This document shows positions 1 to 10,791 of a stretch of 64,000 nt of DNA, piece by piece. Source of the DNA: Pseudonocardia humida (GTDB taxonomy: Bacteria; Actinomycetota; Actinomycetes; Mycobacteriales; Pseudonocardiaceae); contig NZ_JAGSOV010000025.1 in NCBI RefSeq assembly GCF_023898865.1, forward strand, positions 1 to 64,000. The letters run 5' to 3'. The position numbers and the translations under genes are program-made. Under the pieces are notes generated by a model, which was not told the DNA's origin, ran no database searches, and worked only from the letters and a program-made list of their open reading frames with translations. Each line of letters starts with the position of its first letter. Positions within the stretch are counted from its first letter, which is position 1.

Positions 1-76
1 GCGCCCCCCCGGGGGGGGGGGGGGGGGCCGCGGGGGGGGGGGGGCCGCGGCGCCCCCCCCCCCCCCCCCGCCCCGG
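1..76. other. G/C homopolymer tract at window edge
   Basis: The first 76 bases are almost only runs of C and G, including an uninterrupted run of 17 G and another of 18 C, with CCGCGG interruptions. Nothing codes here. Such runs are uncommon even in GC-rich chromosomes and are hard to sequence, so a contig-end or assembly artefact is the simplest reading. It directly abuts the stop codon of the first gene. Confidence 0.6.
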
Positions 77-220
77 TCACGTGAAGATGCTCACCCCGCC
101 GGGGCCGACCAGCAGGCCGACGACGATCAGCACGATGCCCCAGAGCAGCTGCTTGCGCAGGATCGCGAAGATGCCCGCGATGACGAGGACGACGGCCAGG
201 ATCCACAACAGGGTTGCCAT
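77..220 (-). CDS. GPGG-motif small membrane protein
   Basis: A 47-residue protein read from the ATG at 220. It has two hydrophobic stretches (about residues 4-20 and 24-39) separated by a short basic turn (RKQ), and it ends in VGPGG plus five residues. This matches the small actinobacterial family named after its GPGG motif, whose function is not known. An open frame continues further upstream to 448, but that part has no membrane-protein character and covers the aroG start, so the short start is preferred. No clear Shine-Dalgarno sequence precedes it. It is divergent from aroG. Confidence 0.7.
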   Translation of the reverse strand: MATLLWILAVVLVIAGIFAILRKQLLWGIVLIVVGLLVGPGGVSIFT

Positions 221-321
221 GTCGAGCGAGTGCCCGGAACCGTCCCCTGTGGAATCAGTCCGATCGGGTGATATTGCCGTGGGGCGACGGCACAATGTCG
301 AATGCTCGTGACCGTGCGTAG

Positions 322-1776
<1,455 letters not shown>

Positions 1777-1811
1777 CGGCGCCGGTCTGGAAGGGCGGCT
1801 GGAAGGGCCGG

Positions 1812-3605
1812 CTAGAAGGGCAGGGTGTCCAGGACGACCGTGGTGCCGATCTCGACCATCGAGCCGGCGCCCTGGTCCTGGCCGACCACCAGCCCGCCGC
1901 CGCCGAAGACGCCGCCGATGCGGGGCCGCTCCTCGGCCTCCAGCCCGACCTCCTGGAGCCGGGCCTCGGCCTCGGCGTAGGACCGGCCCGTCACGAAGGG
2001 CACCCGGACCTGCTCGGGCCGCTCGCCCCGGCTGAGCACCAGCTCGACGGCGCTGCCCGAGTCGACCCGGGACCCGCCGGAGGGCTGGCTGCGCGTGACC
2101 GTGCCCTCGGGGGCCGAGTCGCTGTACTCGGTGGCGCCGCTCGAGCGGGGTTCCAGGCCGGCGTCGCGGATGAGGGCCTCGGCCTCGGCGACCGTGGTGC
2201 CGGGCGCGATGGTCGGGACGCGGGGCTTGCCGGTCGAGACGGTGATGGTCACCGTGCTGCCGCGCAGCACGTCGGAGTCGGGCGGGCGGTCGGCGGCGGC
2301 GACGAGGCCCTCGGCGACGCCGTCGTCGGGCTTCTCGACCGTCACCGCGACCAGGTCGGCGTCCTCCAGGAGGCGCTGGGCGACCGTCTCCTCCACCCCG
2401 ACCAGGGACGGCACCGCCGTCCACCGGCCGCTGCCCAGCCACCAGGCCGACACCCCGATCGCCGCGGCCAGCACCAGCACCACCATCAGCCAGGCGGCGA
2501 AGACGCGCCGGCTGCGGCGGCGCGCGCGCAGGTGCGGGGGCGGCTCGGCGGCCGCGGCGGCCGGGGCCTCCTCGACGGGGCGGGGCAGCGCGCGGGTGCC
2601 CCGCGGGCCGGCGGGCGCGGCACCGGCGCCGGGCCGCCCGCCGGGCACGACGGGGTTCGGGCGGGTCGCCTCGCCGGGGGCGTCGGGGTGGCGCTGCCGC
2701 GGGGCCGTGTCGACGTCCTCCGGCGGCGGGGCGGGCGGCACCGGGACCGCCACCCTCGGCACCTCCAGCTGCTCCGCGAGGGTGCGTAGCTCGTGCAGCA
2801 GCCGGGCGGCGTCGGCCGGACGGCCCTGCGGGTCGCGGTGGGTGGCGCGCTGGATGAGCTGGTCGAACTCGGGCGGCACGTCGCCCGCGACGTCCGACGG
2901 CGCCGGCACGTCGGAGTTCACGTGGCGGTAGGCCACCGAGATGGCCGTCTCGCCGCGGTAGGGCGGCTCGCCGGTGAGCAGCTCGTAGAACAGGATCCCG
3001 GCGGCGTAGACGTCGCTGCGGGCGTCGGCCCGGCCCGTGACGACCTGCTCCGGGGACAGGTACGCCACCGTCCCCATGATCATGCCGGCGTGGCTGGCGC
3101 CGGCCTCGGCGGCCGCCACGACCAGCCCGAAGTCGGCCACCTTGACCTCGCCCGACGTGCTGATCAGCACGTTCTCCGGCTTGACGTCGCGGTGCACCAG
3201 GCCCAGCCGGTGGGCCTCGGCCAGCCCGGCGAGCACCCGGTCCATCACGGTGACCGCGGCGGGCACGCCGAGCGCGCCGCGCAGCCGCAGCACGTCGCGC
3301 AGGGTGCCGCCCTCGACCAGCTCCATCACCAGGAACAGGGCCGGGCCGTCGGGGCCGTGGTGGTTGCCCTGGTCGAACACGTCGACGACGGCGGGGTGGT
3401 CGATCCGGGCGGCGGAGCGCGCCTCGCGCACGAACCGGGTGCGGAAGGCCGGATCGGCCGCCATCCGGCCGTCCATGATCTTGATCGCGACCGGCCGGTC
3501 GAGCCGGGTGTCCAGGCCCCGGTAGACGGTGGACATCCCGCCCCTGGCGATCATCGACCCGACCCGGTATCGCGCGTCGATCAGCGCGGCGGATGGGGCG
3601 TTCAC
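1812..3605 (-). CDS. pknL: PASTA-domain Ser/Thr protein kinase, PknL-type
   Basis: A 597-residue membrane kinase. The cytosolic kinase domain (about 12-275) has the glycine loop ARGGMSTVY (20-28), the ATP-binding Lys42, HRDVKPEN at 138-145 and DFG at 158-160. A Pro/Ala-rich linker follows, then one membrane helix (about 366-388) and three extracytoplasmic PASTA repeats to the C-terminus. PASTA domains typically sense muropeptides or lipid II. Position next to aroG and divergence from an Rv2175c-like gene identify it as the PknL equivalent; the M. tuberculosis PknL is shorter and, as I recall, lacks PASTA repeats. The start is a GTG with a -10-like TACCGT only 6 nt upstream, so it may be leaderless. 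Confidence 0.9.
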   Translation of the reverse strand: MNAPSAALIDARYRVGSMIARGGMSTVYRGLDTRLDRPVAIKIMDGRMAADPAFRTRFVREARSAARIDHPAVVDVFDQGNHHGPDGPALFLVMELVEGGTLRDVLRLRGALGVPAAVTVMDRVLAGLAEAHRLGLVHRDVKPENVLISTSGEVKVADFGLVVAAAEAGASHAGMIMGTVAYLSPEQVVTGRADARSDVYAAGILFYELLTGEPPYRGETAISVAYRHVNSDVPAPSDVAGDVPPEFDQLIQRATHRDPQGRPADAARLLHELRTLAEQLEVPRVAVPVPPAPPPEDVDTAPRQRHPDAPGEATRPNPVVPGGRPGAGAAPAGPRGTRALPRPVEEAPAAAAAEPPPHLRARRRSRRVFAAWLMVVLVLAAAIGVSAWWLGSGRWTAVPSLVGVEETVAQRLLEDADLVAVTVEKPDDGVAEGLVAAADRPPDSDVLRGSTVTITVSTGKPRVPTIAPGTTVAEAEALIRDAGLEPRSSGATEYSDSAPEGTVTRSQPSGGSRVDSGSAVELVLSRGERPEQVRVPFVTGRSYAEAEARLQEVGLEAEERPRIGGVFGGGGLVVGQDQGAGSMVEIGTTVVLDTLPF

Positions 3606-3611
3606 GGGAAA

Positions 3612-3617
3612 ACGGTA
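3612..3617 (-). promoter_or_regulatory. -10 element of a leaderless-type pknL promoter
   Basis: On the minus strand TACCGT is followed by 6 nt and then the GTG start at 3605. No Shine-Dalgarno sequence is seen. Inferred. Confidence 0.35.
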
Positions 3618-3730
3618 CCGCCCGTGAGGGCGGTGCCGGAGCCGGCGCCGCTGTGGCAGAGTGTCCCAGCCGTGCTGGATGGTCCCGCCCCCGGTGAGGG
3701 GGCGGTCCGGAGGGAACAGGGGATCGTTGC

Positions 3731-4084
3731 GTGAACGAGGTGTTCGAGCTGTCCGGCGACGTGGTCACGCTGCCGGTGGCCGAAGTCGGCGCGATGCTGG
3801 GCGTTCCCCCCTCGCGCGTCCAGCAGATGGTCCGCGACGGCCAGTTGCTGTCCTTCCGGCGCGAGGGTGAGGTCGTCGTACCGGCCGACTTCTTCGTCGA
3901 CGGGGAGGTCGTGAAGGGGCTCTCCGGCACGATCATCCTGCTGCGCGACGGCGGCTACACCGATCCCGACATCCTGCGCTGGCTGTTCTCCGACGACGAC
4001 ACGCTGCCCAGCACGCCGCTGGCGTCGCTGCGGGCCGGTCGCCACCGCGAGGTCAAGCGCCGGGCGCAGCTGATGGCCTTCTGA
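3731..4084 (+). CDS. Rv2175c-like helix-turn-helix DNA-binding protein
   Basis: A 117-residue protein with an excisionase/MerR-like helix-turn-helix at about residues 17-40 ([19 protein letters not shown]) and a short C-terminal domain containing the [10 protein letters not shown] segment. In M. tuberculosis the equivalent Rv2175c is phosphorylated by PknL and loses DNA binding; the same pairing is inferred here because the gene is divergent from pknL with 125 nt between them. The GTG at 3731 is preceded by GGAGGG and AGGGGAT. Its last 32 nt overlap the end of the convergent phytoene synthase gene. Confidence 0.82.
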   Translation: MNEVFELSGDVVTLPVAEVGAMLGVPPSRVQQMVRDGQLLSFRREGEVVVPADFFVDGEVVKGLSGTIILLRDGGYTDPDILRWLFSDDDTLPSTPLASLRAGRHREVKRRAQLMAF

Positions 4085-5048
4085 CCGGTCTCCCGAGCGG
4101 CGCAGGCGACCGCCGCGCGCGGGCTGTGAGGGCCCTGGCGAGACCGGGGATTGCCACGGCGGCCCGTCGCGACGGGGACACCGCCACCCGGCGGTGCAGC
4201 ACGTCGTAGTCGGCCGCCGCGATCTCGTCGAGGATGTCGCGGTAGAGGCGGAAGGCGCAGCGCACGCAGGCCCGGGAGACCGGCTCCAGCATGGCCAGAC
4301 CGGCCTCGGCCCTGCGGTACACGGCCTGAGTGTGGGCGACCAGGTGGGCCAGCGCGCGCCGCACCCGCGGGTCGGGGCGGCGGGTGCGCCGGCACCAGAG
4401 CAGCAGCTCCCGGTCGACGCCGAACGCGGCCAGCTCCTCGGTGGGCAGGTACACGCGGCCGCGGTCGAGGTCCTCGCCCACGTCGCGCAGGAAGTTGGTC
4501 AGCTGGAAGGCGACCCCGAGCGCGGCCGCGGGCCCCTCGGCCTCGGCGACCGGCACGACGGTGCCCAGCACCGGCAGCATCTGCAGGCCGATCACCGCGG
4601 CCGACCCGTGCACGTAGACGCCCAGCTCGTCGAAGGTGGCGTACTCGGTGACCTCGGTGTCCATCCGCATGGATGTCATGAAGTCGGTGAAGTGCGCCGT
4701 GGGGATGCGGTAGCGGCCCGCCGTGTCGGCGAGGGCGATCAGCACCGGCTCCTCGGGCGGCTCGCCGGCCAGCGCCCCGGCCAGCGCGGCGTCGAGGGCG
4801 TCGAGGCGGGTGGCGCGCTCGGCGACCGGGCTGTCGTCGTCCAGGTCGTCGACGATCTCGTCGGCGTAGCGGGCGAAGCCGTACAGGGCGTGCACGGCGG
4901 GCCGGCGCGCCGCCGGGAGCAGCCGGGTGGCGAGGAAGTACGTGCGGCCGTACCGGGCGTTCAGCCCGCGGCAGGTGGTGTAGGCGGCCCGGAGGGCGGG
5001 GTCGGTGATCCCCGCCGCGTCGAGCTCAGCCGGCCCGCTGCTCGGCAC
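4053..5048 (-). CDS. crtB: phytoene/squalene synthase family protein
   Basis: Head-to-head condensation of two prenyl diphosphates, most likely two GGPP to phytoene, given that a GGPP synthase and a phytoene desaturase lie upstream in the same direction. The 331-residue protein carries both Asp-rich motifs: [12 protein letters not shown] near residue 62-73 and [18 protein letters not shown] near 183-200. It starts at a GTG inside the end of mptA (23-nt overlap), so translation is probably coupled. The C-terminal tail is Arg/Pro/Ala-rich. Squalene or another C30 product cannot be excluded from sequence alone. Confidence 0.88.
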   Translation of the reverse strand: MPSSGPAELDAAGITDPALRAAYTTCRGLNARYGRTYFLATRLLPAARRPAVHALYGFARYADEIVDDLDDDSPVAERATRLDALDAALAGALAGEPPEEPVLIALADTAGRYRIPTAHFTDFMTSMRMDTEVTEYATFDELGVYVHGSAAVIGLQMLPVLGTVVPVAEAEGPAAALGVAFQLTNFLRDVGEDLDRGRVYLPTEELAAFGVDRELLLWCRRTRRPDPRVRRALAHLVAHTQAVYRRAEAGLAMLEPVSRACVRCAFRLYRDILDEIAAADYDVLHRRVAVSPSRRAAVAIPGLARALTARARRSPAPLGRPVRRPSAAPGA

Positions 5049-6804
5049 CGGCCGAGGCCCCGGCGGGGGAGGGGGAGGTCGTCGTCCCGGTGGGCGGGGC
5101 GGCGGTGGTGGCCGGACCGGCGTCGGCGGCGTCCGGGGTGGACGGCGGCTGCTCGGCCGGGAGCGGCTCGGTGGCGCGGGCCGCGGTCTGCGCCTCGGCG
5201 GTGGTGCCGCGCTCGCCCACCACGGGCCGCGGGGCTGCCGGGGTCCGCCCGCTGCGCGCCCCGGCGGCCAGCCGGAGCGGGTCGGGGCGGTACAGCGACA
5301 CCGCGGCCAGCGCCGCGACCAGCGCGCAGCCCAGCAGGTAGGGCCAGTTGTAGAGGGCGTCCTCGCCGTTGGGGTAGTAGACGATGATCAGCATCAGCGA
5401 GACGAAGACCATCGCCGTCAGGCCCCGCCGCGACCACGGCACCATCGCCAGCAGCGCCATGCCCCAGCTGAGGTACCAGGGCAGCGTGGCCGGCGAGAGC
5501 ACCGCCACCAGCAGCAGCGCGGTGCCCGCGCGGTGCACCGCGAGGGGCTGGTCGTCGCGGGCCCGCCACCACAGCCGGCAGATGATCCAGACCAGCAGGA
5601 TGGCGCCCAGGGCCCGGGCGACGTCGATGAACGGCTGCTTGCCCACGTCGACGAAGATCGACGTCAGCATGTGCAGGAACTCGCCGACCGCGGTCGGGAT
5701 CGACATCCAGTTGACGATCATCGACGGCGCGCTGAGCGCGGGCAGCCAGCCCAGGCTGACGCCCGCCGCGAACGTGCACGCGGCGAACACCACCACGAAG
5801 ACGCCGACGCCGTAGGCGATGCCGCGGACCAGCCGGGAGCGCGGCGAGCCGGTCAGCTGCGCGGCCCACACCAGCACCAGGAACGGCAGTGCGATGCCGG
5901 CGCTGGCCTTGACCGCCATCGCCGCGGACACGATCGCGATGCCGCTGGCAGGGGCGCCGCGCAGCGCGATGAGCGCACCGGCCGCCAGCATGCCCACGAC
6001 GATCAGGTCGTTGTGCCCGCCGCCGATCATGTGGATGACCATCACCGGGTTGGCCACGGCGATCCACATCGCCAGCGGCACCCGGCCGCCGAGGCGGCGG
6101 GTCAGCTCGGGCAGCGCCCAGATCAGCAGGGCCAGGCCGGGCAGCATGGTCAGCCGCATCAGCACCACGCCGAGGATCACGTTGTCGCCCACCAGCGCGG
6201 TGACCGACTTGGCGATCAGGATGAACAGCGGGCCGTAGGGCGCCGGCGTGTTCTGCCAGAAGTAGTGCACGTTCTCGGTGAAGACGCCCGGCATGACCTC
6301 CGGGCCCACCTCGTACGGGTCGAACCCGGCCAGCGGCAGCCCGCCCTGGGCCAGGTAGCTGAACACGTCGCGGGTGAACAGCGGCGGCGAGAACAGCATC
6401 GGCACCGACCACACCAGCGCCGTGGTCAGCACCGCGCGCCCGCCGACCCGCCGGGCCAGCACGTCGCGGCCGAGCTGGACCCACGCCCAGGCCATCAGCG
6501 CGACCCCGCTGTAGATCATGATGGCGGCGAGCTGGCTGCCGTGGCCGTAGCGCCAGAAGCCCAGCGGCGAGTTGGTCAGCACGGGGTCGTGGACCAGCAC
6601 CCCGCCGGCGCCGAAGCCGCCCACGACCATCAGCAGGGACGCGGCCAGCCCCAGCAGCAAGGGGCGCCGCGGTGGGCTGCCGAAACGGCTGCCCGACCGG
6701 GTGCGGACCGGTGCCGCGGCGCGCTCCGACGGGGCGGGGTCGGGGGCCGCGTCCGGCCCTGCCGGCCGGTCGTCCGATGGTGGTGAGTCCATGACGCGAT
6801 CCAT
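5026..6804 (-). CDS. mptA: GT-C family alpha-(1->6)-mannopyranosyltransferase, MptA-like
   Basis: A 592-residue polytopic membrane protein with about a dozen hydrophobic segments between residues 45 and 500. The first extracytoplasmic loop holds the GT-C acidic motif [13 protein letters not shown], and a TPAPYGPLF segment follows. MptA elongates the alpha-1,6-mannan core of lipomannan using polyprenyl-phosphate-mannose on the outer face of the membrane; it lies next to idsA2 in M. tuberculosis. Here crtI separates the two. The C-terminal 80 residues are a Pro/Thr/Ala-rich tail. MptB is the main alternative; gene order favours MptA. Confidence 0.83.
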   Translation of the reverse strand: MDRVMDSPPSDDRPAGPDAAPDPAPSERAAAPVRTRSGSRFGSPPRRPLLLGLAASLLMVVGGFGAGGVLVHDPVLTNSPLGFWRYGHGSQLAAIMIYSGVALMAWAWVQLGRDVLARRVGGRAVLTTALVWSVPMLFSPPLFTRDVFSYLAQGGLPLAGFDPYEVGPEVMPGVFTENVHYFWQNTPAPYGPLFILIAKSVTALVGDNVILGVVLMRLTMLPGLALLIWALPELTRRLGGRVPLAMWIAVANPVMVIHMIGGGHNDLIVVGMLAAGALIALRGAPASGIAIVSAAMAVKASAGIALPFLVLVWAAQLTGSPRSRLVRGIAYGVGVFVVVFAACTFAAGVSLGWLPALSAPSMIVNWMSIPTAVGEFLHMLTSIFVDVGKQPFIDVARALGAILLVWIICRLWWRARDDQPLAVHRAGTALLLVAVLSPATLPWYLSWGMALLAMVPWSRRGLTAMVFVSLMLIIVYYPNGEDALYNWPYLLGCALVAALAAVSLYRPDPLRLAAGARSGRTPAAPRPVVGERGTTAEAQTAARATEPLPAEQPPSTPDAADAGPATTAAPPTGTTTSPSPAGASAGAEQRAG

Positions 6805-6820
6805 GCTCGCACGCCCGGTG

Positions 6821-8383
6821 TCAGCCGGTTGTGGGTACCCTGCGCCCCCGCGCCCGGGCGCGGGACGGGCCGCATATCCGCTGGGCCGCGAGCCGGCCGG
6901 AGATCAGCACCGGCGGGATCCCGACACCGGGCGTGGTGCCGCAGCCGGCCAGCACCGCGTTCTCCAGCCCGCGCACCAGGTTCCGCGGCCGGAACGGGCC
7001 GGTCTGGGCGAACGTGTGCGCCACCGAGAACGGCGTGCCCGCGGCCATGCCCTGAGCGGCCCAGTCGGCCGGCGTGACCAGCCGGGAGATCTCGATGTCG
7101 CCGGCCAGCCCGGTGAGCCCGGGGTGGGCGCGGCGGTCGAGCTCGGCCAGCAGCTCGTCGCGGTAGGCGGGGCCGACCCTGGCCCAGTCGATCGGGCCGC
7201 GCTCGGTGTTGGGGCACGGGGCCAGCACGAACGCCAGGTCGCGGCCCGGGGGAGCGAGCCCCGGGTCGGTCGCGGTCGGTCGGGTGATCAGCAGCGACGG
7301 GTCGCTCATCAACCGGCCGTCGGTGATGATCTCGCGGAACGTGGAGCGCCACGCCCGGCCGAACGAGATCGTGTGGTGGGCGGCCTCCGGGTGGGGCGAG
7401 GACAGTCCGGCGTGCAGCACGACGGCGCTCGGGGAGTACCGCAACCGGATCGGGCGCCGCGGCGCGCGGCCGAGCAGCTCGTGGACCACCGGGAGCTCGG
7501 GCGTGAGGACGATCGCGTCGCACTCGAGGCGCTCGGTCGGGTCGGCCGGGTCGCCGGTGGCGCGGTGGCGCACGGCGACCACCCGGCCGCCGCGGCGCTC
7601 CAGGCCGGTCACCGTGCGGTCGTAGACGATCTCGGAGCCGGCCGCGGTCGCCGCGTCCGCCAGCGCCGCACCGACCTGCCGCATCCCCCCGCGCGGGAAG
7701 TGCACGCCGCCGATGGTGTCCATGTAGGCGATCACGCCGTAGGCGCCGAGGGCGCGGTGCGGCGGGATGCCTGCGTACAGCGCCTGGAAGGAGAAGATCC
7801 GCTGCAGGCGCTCGTCGGACACCATGCTGGCCACCTGCGGGCCGAGCCGGCCGAACCCGCCCAGCGCGGCCAGCCGGGCCAGGTCGGGGCCCACGAGGTT
7901 GAACGGGCTGTCCATGTTGGCGCCGATGAACGAGTCGATCTCGGCCCGGTAGAGGTCGGTGAGCCAGCGGCGCAGCGTGCGGTAGCCGTCCGCGGCGCCC
8001 GGCCCGCAGACCCGCCGGACCTCGGCCTCCATCGCCGCGGCGTCGGTGTGCACGTCGATCGTGGAGCCGTCGGCGAAGTGGGTGCGGTAGGCCGGGTCGA
8101 GCTCGACCAGGTCGAGCCGGTCGGCGGCCTTCTCCCCGACCGCGGCGAGCGCCTCGTCCAGCAGCGACGGCATGGTGAGCACGGTCGGACCCGGGTCGAC
8201 CAGGTAGTCGCCGTGCTCGGTGCGCAGGTCGAGCCGGCCGGCCCGGCCGCCCGGATGGTCGGCCCGCTCCAGCAGCGTCACCCGGCGACCGGCGCCGAGC
8301 AGGTGCAGCGTGGTGGCCAGCCCGGCCAGCCCGGCCCCCACGACGACCACGTGGTCGGTGGGTCCGGGGATGCGGCGCGTCAT
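6821..8383 (-). CDS. crtI: phytoene desaturase (CrtI-type FAD oxidoreductase)
   Basis: Desaturates phytoene towards lycopene. The 520-residue product begins with an FAD-binding Rossmann motif VVVGAGLAGLATTLHLL (13-29) followed by LLERADHPGGRAG, and near the C-terminus has the CrtI signature around LAGCGTTPGVGIPPVLISG. The HFPRGGM segment is also typical. The ATG at 8383 gives the normal family length. Upstream in-frame sequence is out-of-frame idsA2 and is rejected. It sits between idsA2 (ends 8431) and mptA (starts 6804). A 14-codon open frame overlaps its start by ATGA. Confidence 0.92.
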   Translation of the reverse strand: MTRRIPGPTDHVVVVGAGLAGLATTLHLLGAGRRVTLLERADHPGGRAGRLDLRTEHGDYLVDPGPTVLTMPSLLDEALAAVGEKAADRLDLVELDPAYRTHFADGSTIDVHTDAAAMEAEVRRVCGPGAADGYRTLRRWLTDLYRAEIDSFIGANMDSPFNLVGPDLARLAALGGFGRLGPQVASMVSDERLQRIFSFQALYAGIPPHRALGAYGVIAYMDTIGGVHFPRGGMRQVGAALADAATAAGSEIVYDRTVTGLERRGGRVVAVRHRATGDPADPTERLECDAIVLTPELPVVHELLGRAPRRPIRLRYSPSAVVLHAGLSSPHPEAAHHTISFGRAWRSTFREIITDGRLMSDPSLLITRPTATDPGLAPPGRDLAFVLAPCPNTERGPIDWARVGPAYRDELLAELDRRAHPGLTGLAGDIEISRLVTPADWAAQGMAAGTPFSVAHTFAQTGPFRPRNLVRGLENAVLAGCGTTPGVGIPPVLISGRLAAQRICGPSRARARGRRVPTTG

Positions 8384-8424
8384 CGTGCCGCGCCCGTCGC
8401 GGGGCGTGCGGCGTGCTCGTTCAT
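8380..8424 (-). other. possible 14-codon relay mini-cistron before crtI
   Basis: An ATG at 8424, six bases after the idsA2 stop, opens MNEHAARPATGAAR and stops with the TGA that overlaps the crtI start (ATGA). The MNE beginning recalls the mini-cistron between rsmH and ftsL, but no further similarity is visible. It could be chance. Confidence 0.25.
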
Positions 8425-8430
8425 CGGCGG

Positions 8431-9588
8431 TCAGCTCTGCCGACGGGTGGCCTGGTCGGCCAGGCCGACGAGCGCGGCCCGCGCCACGTCGGTGATCCGG
8501 GCCGCGTCGAGCGCGTCGAGCGCGGAGCCGGTCAGCGCGGTGATCCGCTTCTCGACCTCGTCGTGGGCGCCCAGGTCGAGGATCAGCCCGCGCACGCGGT
8601 CGACGCCCTCGTCGTCGAGGTCGGGGTCGCCGACGGCGGCCTCGATGGCCGTCGCCGCCGCCTCGCTGCCCCGCTCCGCGGCGCGCTGCAGCGCGATGGC
8701 CAGCAGGAGCGTGCGCTTGCCCTCGCGCAGGTCGTCGCCTGCGGGCTTGCCGGTGACCGCCGGGTCGCCGAACACGCCCAGCAGGTCGTCGCGCAGCTGG
8801 AAGGCCACCCCGATGTCGGCGCCGAAGCGCCGGAACGCCGCCACGAGGTCGGCGTCGGCGCCGGCGAGCGCGGCCCCGAGGTGCAGCGGGCGCTCGACGG
8901 TGTACGCGGCGGTCTTGAACCGGTCGATCTGCAGCGCGGCACGCGGCGACGGGTCGCCGGCGGCCTGGTAGAGCACGTCGAGGAACTGTCCGCCGAGCAC
9001 CTCGGTGCGCATCGCCTCCCACGGCACCAAGGCCCGGGCCATGGCCTCGGGCGGCAGCCCGGCGGCGCGCAGCATGTCGTCGGCCCAGGCCAGTGCCAGG
9101 TCGCCGAGCAGGATGGCGGCGGCGGCGCCGAACCGGGCGGGCATGCCCCGCCAGCCGGCGTCGACGTGGCGGCGGGCGAAGTCGACGTGCACCGTCGGGC
9201 GGCCGCGACGGGTGGCCGAGGCGTCCATGAGGTCGTCGTGGATCAGGGCGCAGCCCTGGATCAGCTCCAGCGCGCTGATCGCCCGCACGACGGCGGGCGC
9301 CTCGGCGGACTCCGGGTGCCCGCCCGCGCCCCGCCAGCCCCACCACGCGAAGGTGGGGCGCAGCCGCTTGCCGCCGGACAGCACGAACCCGCTCAGGGCC
9401 TGGCCGGCCTCGGCGAACACCGGGTCGATGGCGGCGGCGTCCGCGGCGCGACGGGCCAGGTAGGCGGCGAGTTCGGCCTCAACGGCCCCGGCGAGGCCGT
9501 CGTCGGGGAGGCCCGGGGCGTCCGGGAGGCCCGGGGCGACCTCCTGGGCCGACGGGGGGATGAGGTCGACACCGGCCGGGCGGCTCAT
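8431..9588 (-). CDS. idsA2: geranylgeranyl diphosphate synthase (polyprenyl synthetase)
   Basis: Adds isopentenyl units to allylic diphosphates to give GGPP, the substrate for the crt genes and a precursor for longer prenyl carriers. The 385-residue protein has the GGKRLRP motif, the first Asp-rich motif in LIHDDLMDAS and the second in QLRDDLLGVFGD, and helices typical of trans-prenyltransferases. The position equals that of idsA2 (Rv2173) beside mptA in mycobacteria. The ATG at 9588 has GGAG 8 nt upstream. It is the first gene of a minus-strand set idsA2-crtI-mptA-crtB. Confidence 0.92.
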   Translation of the reverse strand: MSRPAGVDLIPPSAQEVAPGLPDAPGLPDDGLAGAVEAELAAYLARRAADAAAIDPVFAEAGQALSGFVLSGGKRLRPTFAWWGWRGAGGHPESAEAPAVVRAISALELIQGCALIHDDLMDASATRRGRPTVHVDFARRHVDAGWRGMPARFGAAAAILLGDLALAWADDMLRAAGLPPEAMARALVPWEAMRTEVLGGQFLDVLYQAAGDPSPRAALQIDRFKTAAYTVERPLHLGAALAGADADLVAAFRRFGADIGVAFQLRDDLLGVFGDPAVTGKPAGDDLREGKRTLLLAIALQRAAERGSEAAATAIEAAVGDPDLDDEGVDRVRGLILDLGAHDEVEKRITALTGSALDALDAARITDVARAALVGLADQATRRQS

Positions 9589-9888
9589 CGCCGGCTCCGG
9601 ACGGGCCGCTGACCGGGGGGCGAGGGGAGCGAAACGGACACCGATCGAGGGTATCGGCGTCGGCCGGAACCGGCGCGTCGACGAGCGGGACCCGATCCGG
9701 GGTACCGGGGACCTTCGCGGTGGTCGGTCATCGCGGAACGGTATCGCCGCATGTCGCGGGGTGAGCGCGACATTCGTCGAACTGCCGGATCGGCCGAGCG
9801 GGGCTACTGCCTAAGCTGGGGGTGTGCTGGATACCGGAGAAGGTGACGCGTGGTGCATGCCCGGTGACCGTGCTGACAGGGTGGCGCA
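9589..9888. other. divergent intergenic region idsA2/metF
   Basis: These 300 nt hold no supported gene. On the minus strand a -10-like TACCCT lies within the GGTATCG-containing stretch near 9645-9660, and on the plus strand TAAGCT near 9812 could serve metF with a leader of about 70 nt. Two GGTATCG-type words (near 9650 and 9740) are present but I cannot assign a regulator. Confidence 0.3.
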
Positions 9889-10791
9889 GTGAAGATCACC
9901 CAGCGGATCAGCACCGATCGACCGGTCTTCTCGGTGGAGTTCTTCCCCCCGAAGGACGAACCGGGCGAGGTCGAGCTGTGGAAGGCGATCCGCCGCCTGG
10001 AGGCGCTCGACCCGGCCTTCGTCTCGGTCACCTACGGCGCGGGCGGCTCCAGCCGCGACCGGACCATCCGCACCACGGCCCGCATCGCCACCGACACCAC
10101 CCTGGTCCCGATGGCGCACCTCACTGCCGTCTCGCACTCGGTCGCCGAGCTGCGCCAGGTGGTGGGCGCCTACGCCGCCGCGGGCATCCGCAACGTGCTG
10201 GCCGTGCGCGGCGACCCCCCCGGCGACCCGCTGGGCGAGTGGGTCGCCCACCCGGAGGGCCTGACCTACGCCGACGACCTGGTCCGGTTGGTGCGCAGGC
10301 TGGGCGACTTCTGCGTGGGCGTGGCGGCCTTCCCCTACGGCCACCCGCGCTCGGCCGACGTCGACAGCGACTTCGCCCGGCTGCTGGCCAAGATCCGGGC
10401 CGGCGCCGACTTCGCCATCAGCCAGCTGTTCCTGGAGCCGGAGGGCTTCCTGCGGCTGCGCGACCGGCTCGTCGCCGCGGGCTGCGACGTCCCGCTGCTG
10501 CCCGGGATCATGCCGCTGACCACCGTGCGGACGTTCCACCGCGGCCCGGAGCTGTCCGGCGCGCCGCTGCCGCCCGCGCTGGTCGAGCGGCTCGACCGCT
10601 ACGCCGACGACCCGGCGGCCTTCCGCGCGGCCGGCATGGACGCCACCGCCGAGCTCTGCGCGCGGCTGCTCGACGAGGGCGTCTGCGGCCTGCACTTCTA
10701 CACGTTGAACCGGTCGACCGCGACGGTGGAGCTGGTCAACCGGCTCGGGCTGGCCGGGGCGCGCTCGGTGGCGCTCAGCGGCGTGGGCTGA
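9889..10791 (+). CDS. metF: methylenetetrahydrofolate reductase
   Basis: Reduces 5,10-methylene-THF to 5-methyl-THF, supplying the methyl group for methionine synthesis. The 300-residue protein shows EFFPPK (17-22), VTYGAGGS (47-54), NVLAVRGDPPG and the conserved SQLFLE segment of the FAD-binding TIM barrel. The GTG at 9889 gives the usual N-terminus (MKITQRI). The gene corresponds in position to Rv2172c. Its last 17 nt overlap the end of the convergent lipoprotein gene. Confidence 0.93.
   Translation: MKITQRISTDRPVFSVEFFPPKDEPGEVELWKAIRRLEALDPAFVSVTYGAGGSSRDRTIRTTARIATDTTLVPMAHLTAVSHSVAELRQVVGAYAAAGIRNVLAVRGDPPGDPLGEWVAHPEGLTYADDLVRLVRRLGDFCVGVAAFPYGHPRSADVDSDFARLLAKIRAGADFAISQLFLEPEGFLRLRDRLVAAGCDVPLLPGIMPLTTVRTFHRGPELSGAPLPPALVERLDRYADDPAAFRAAGMDATAELCARLLDEGVCGLHFYTLNRSTATVELVNRLGLAGARSVALSGVG

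Noticed and set aside
6821..9346. Extended frame that would fuse crtI to an upstream domain
   Set aside because: The extra 320 codons are idsA2 read out of frame. crtI has a natural ATG at 8383 and full family length.
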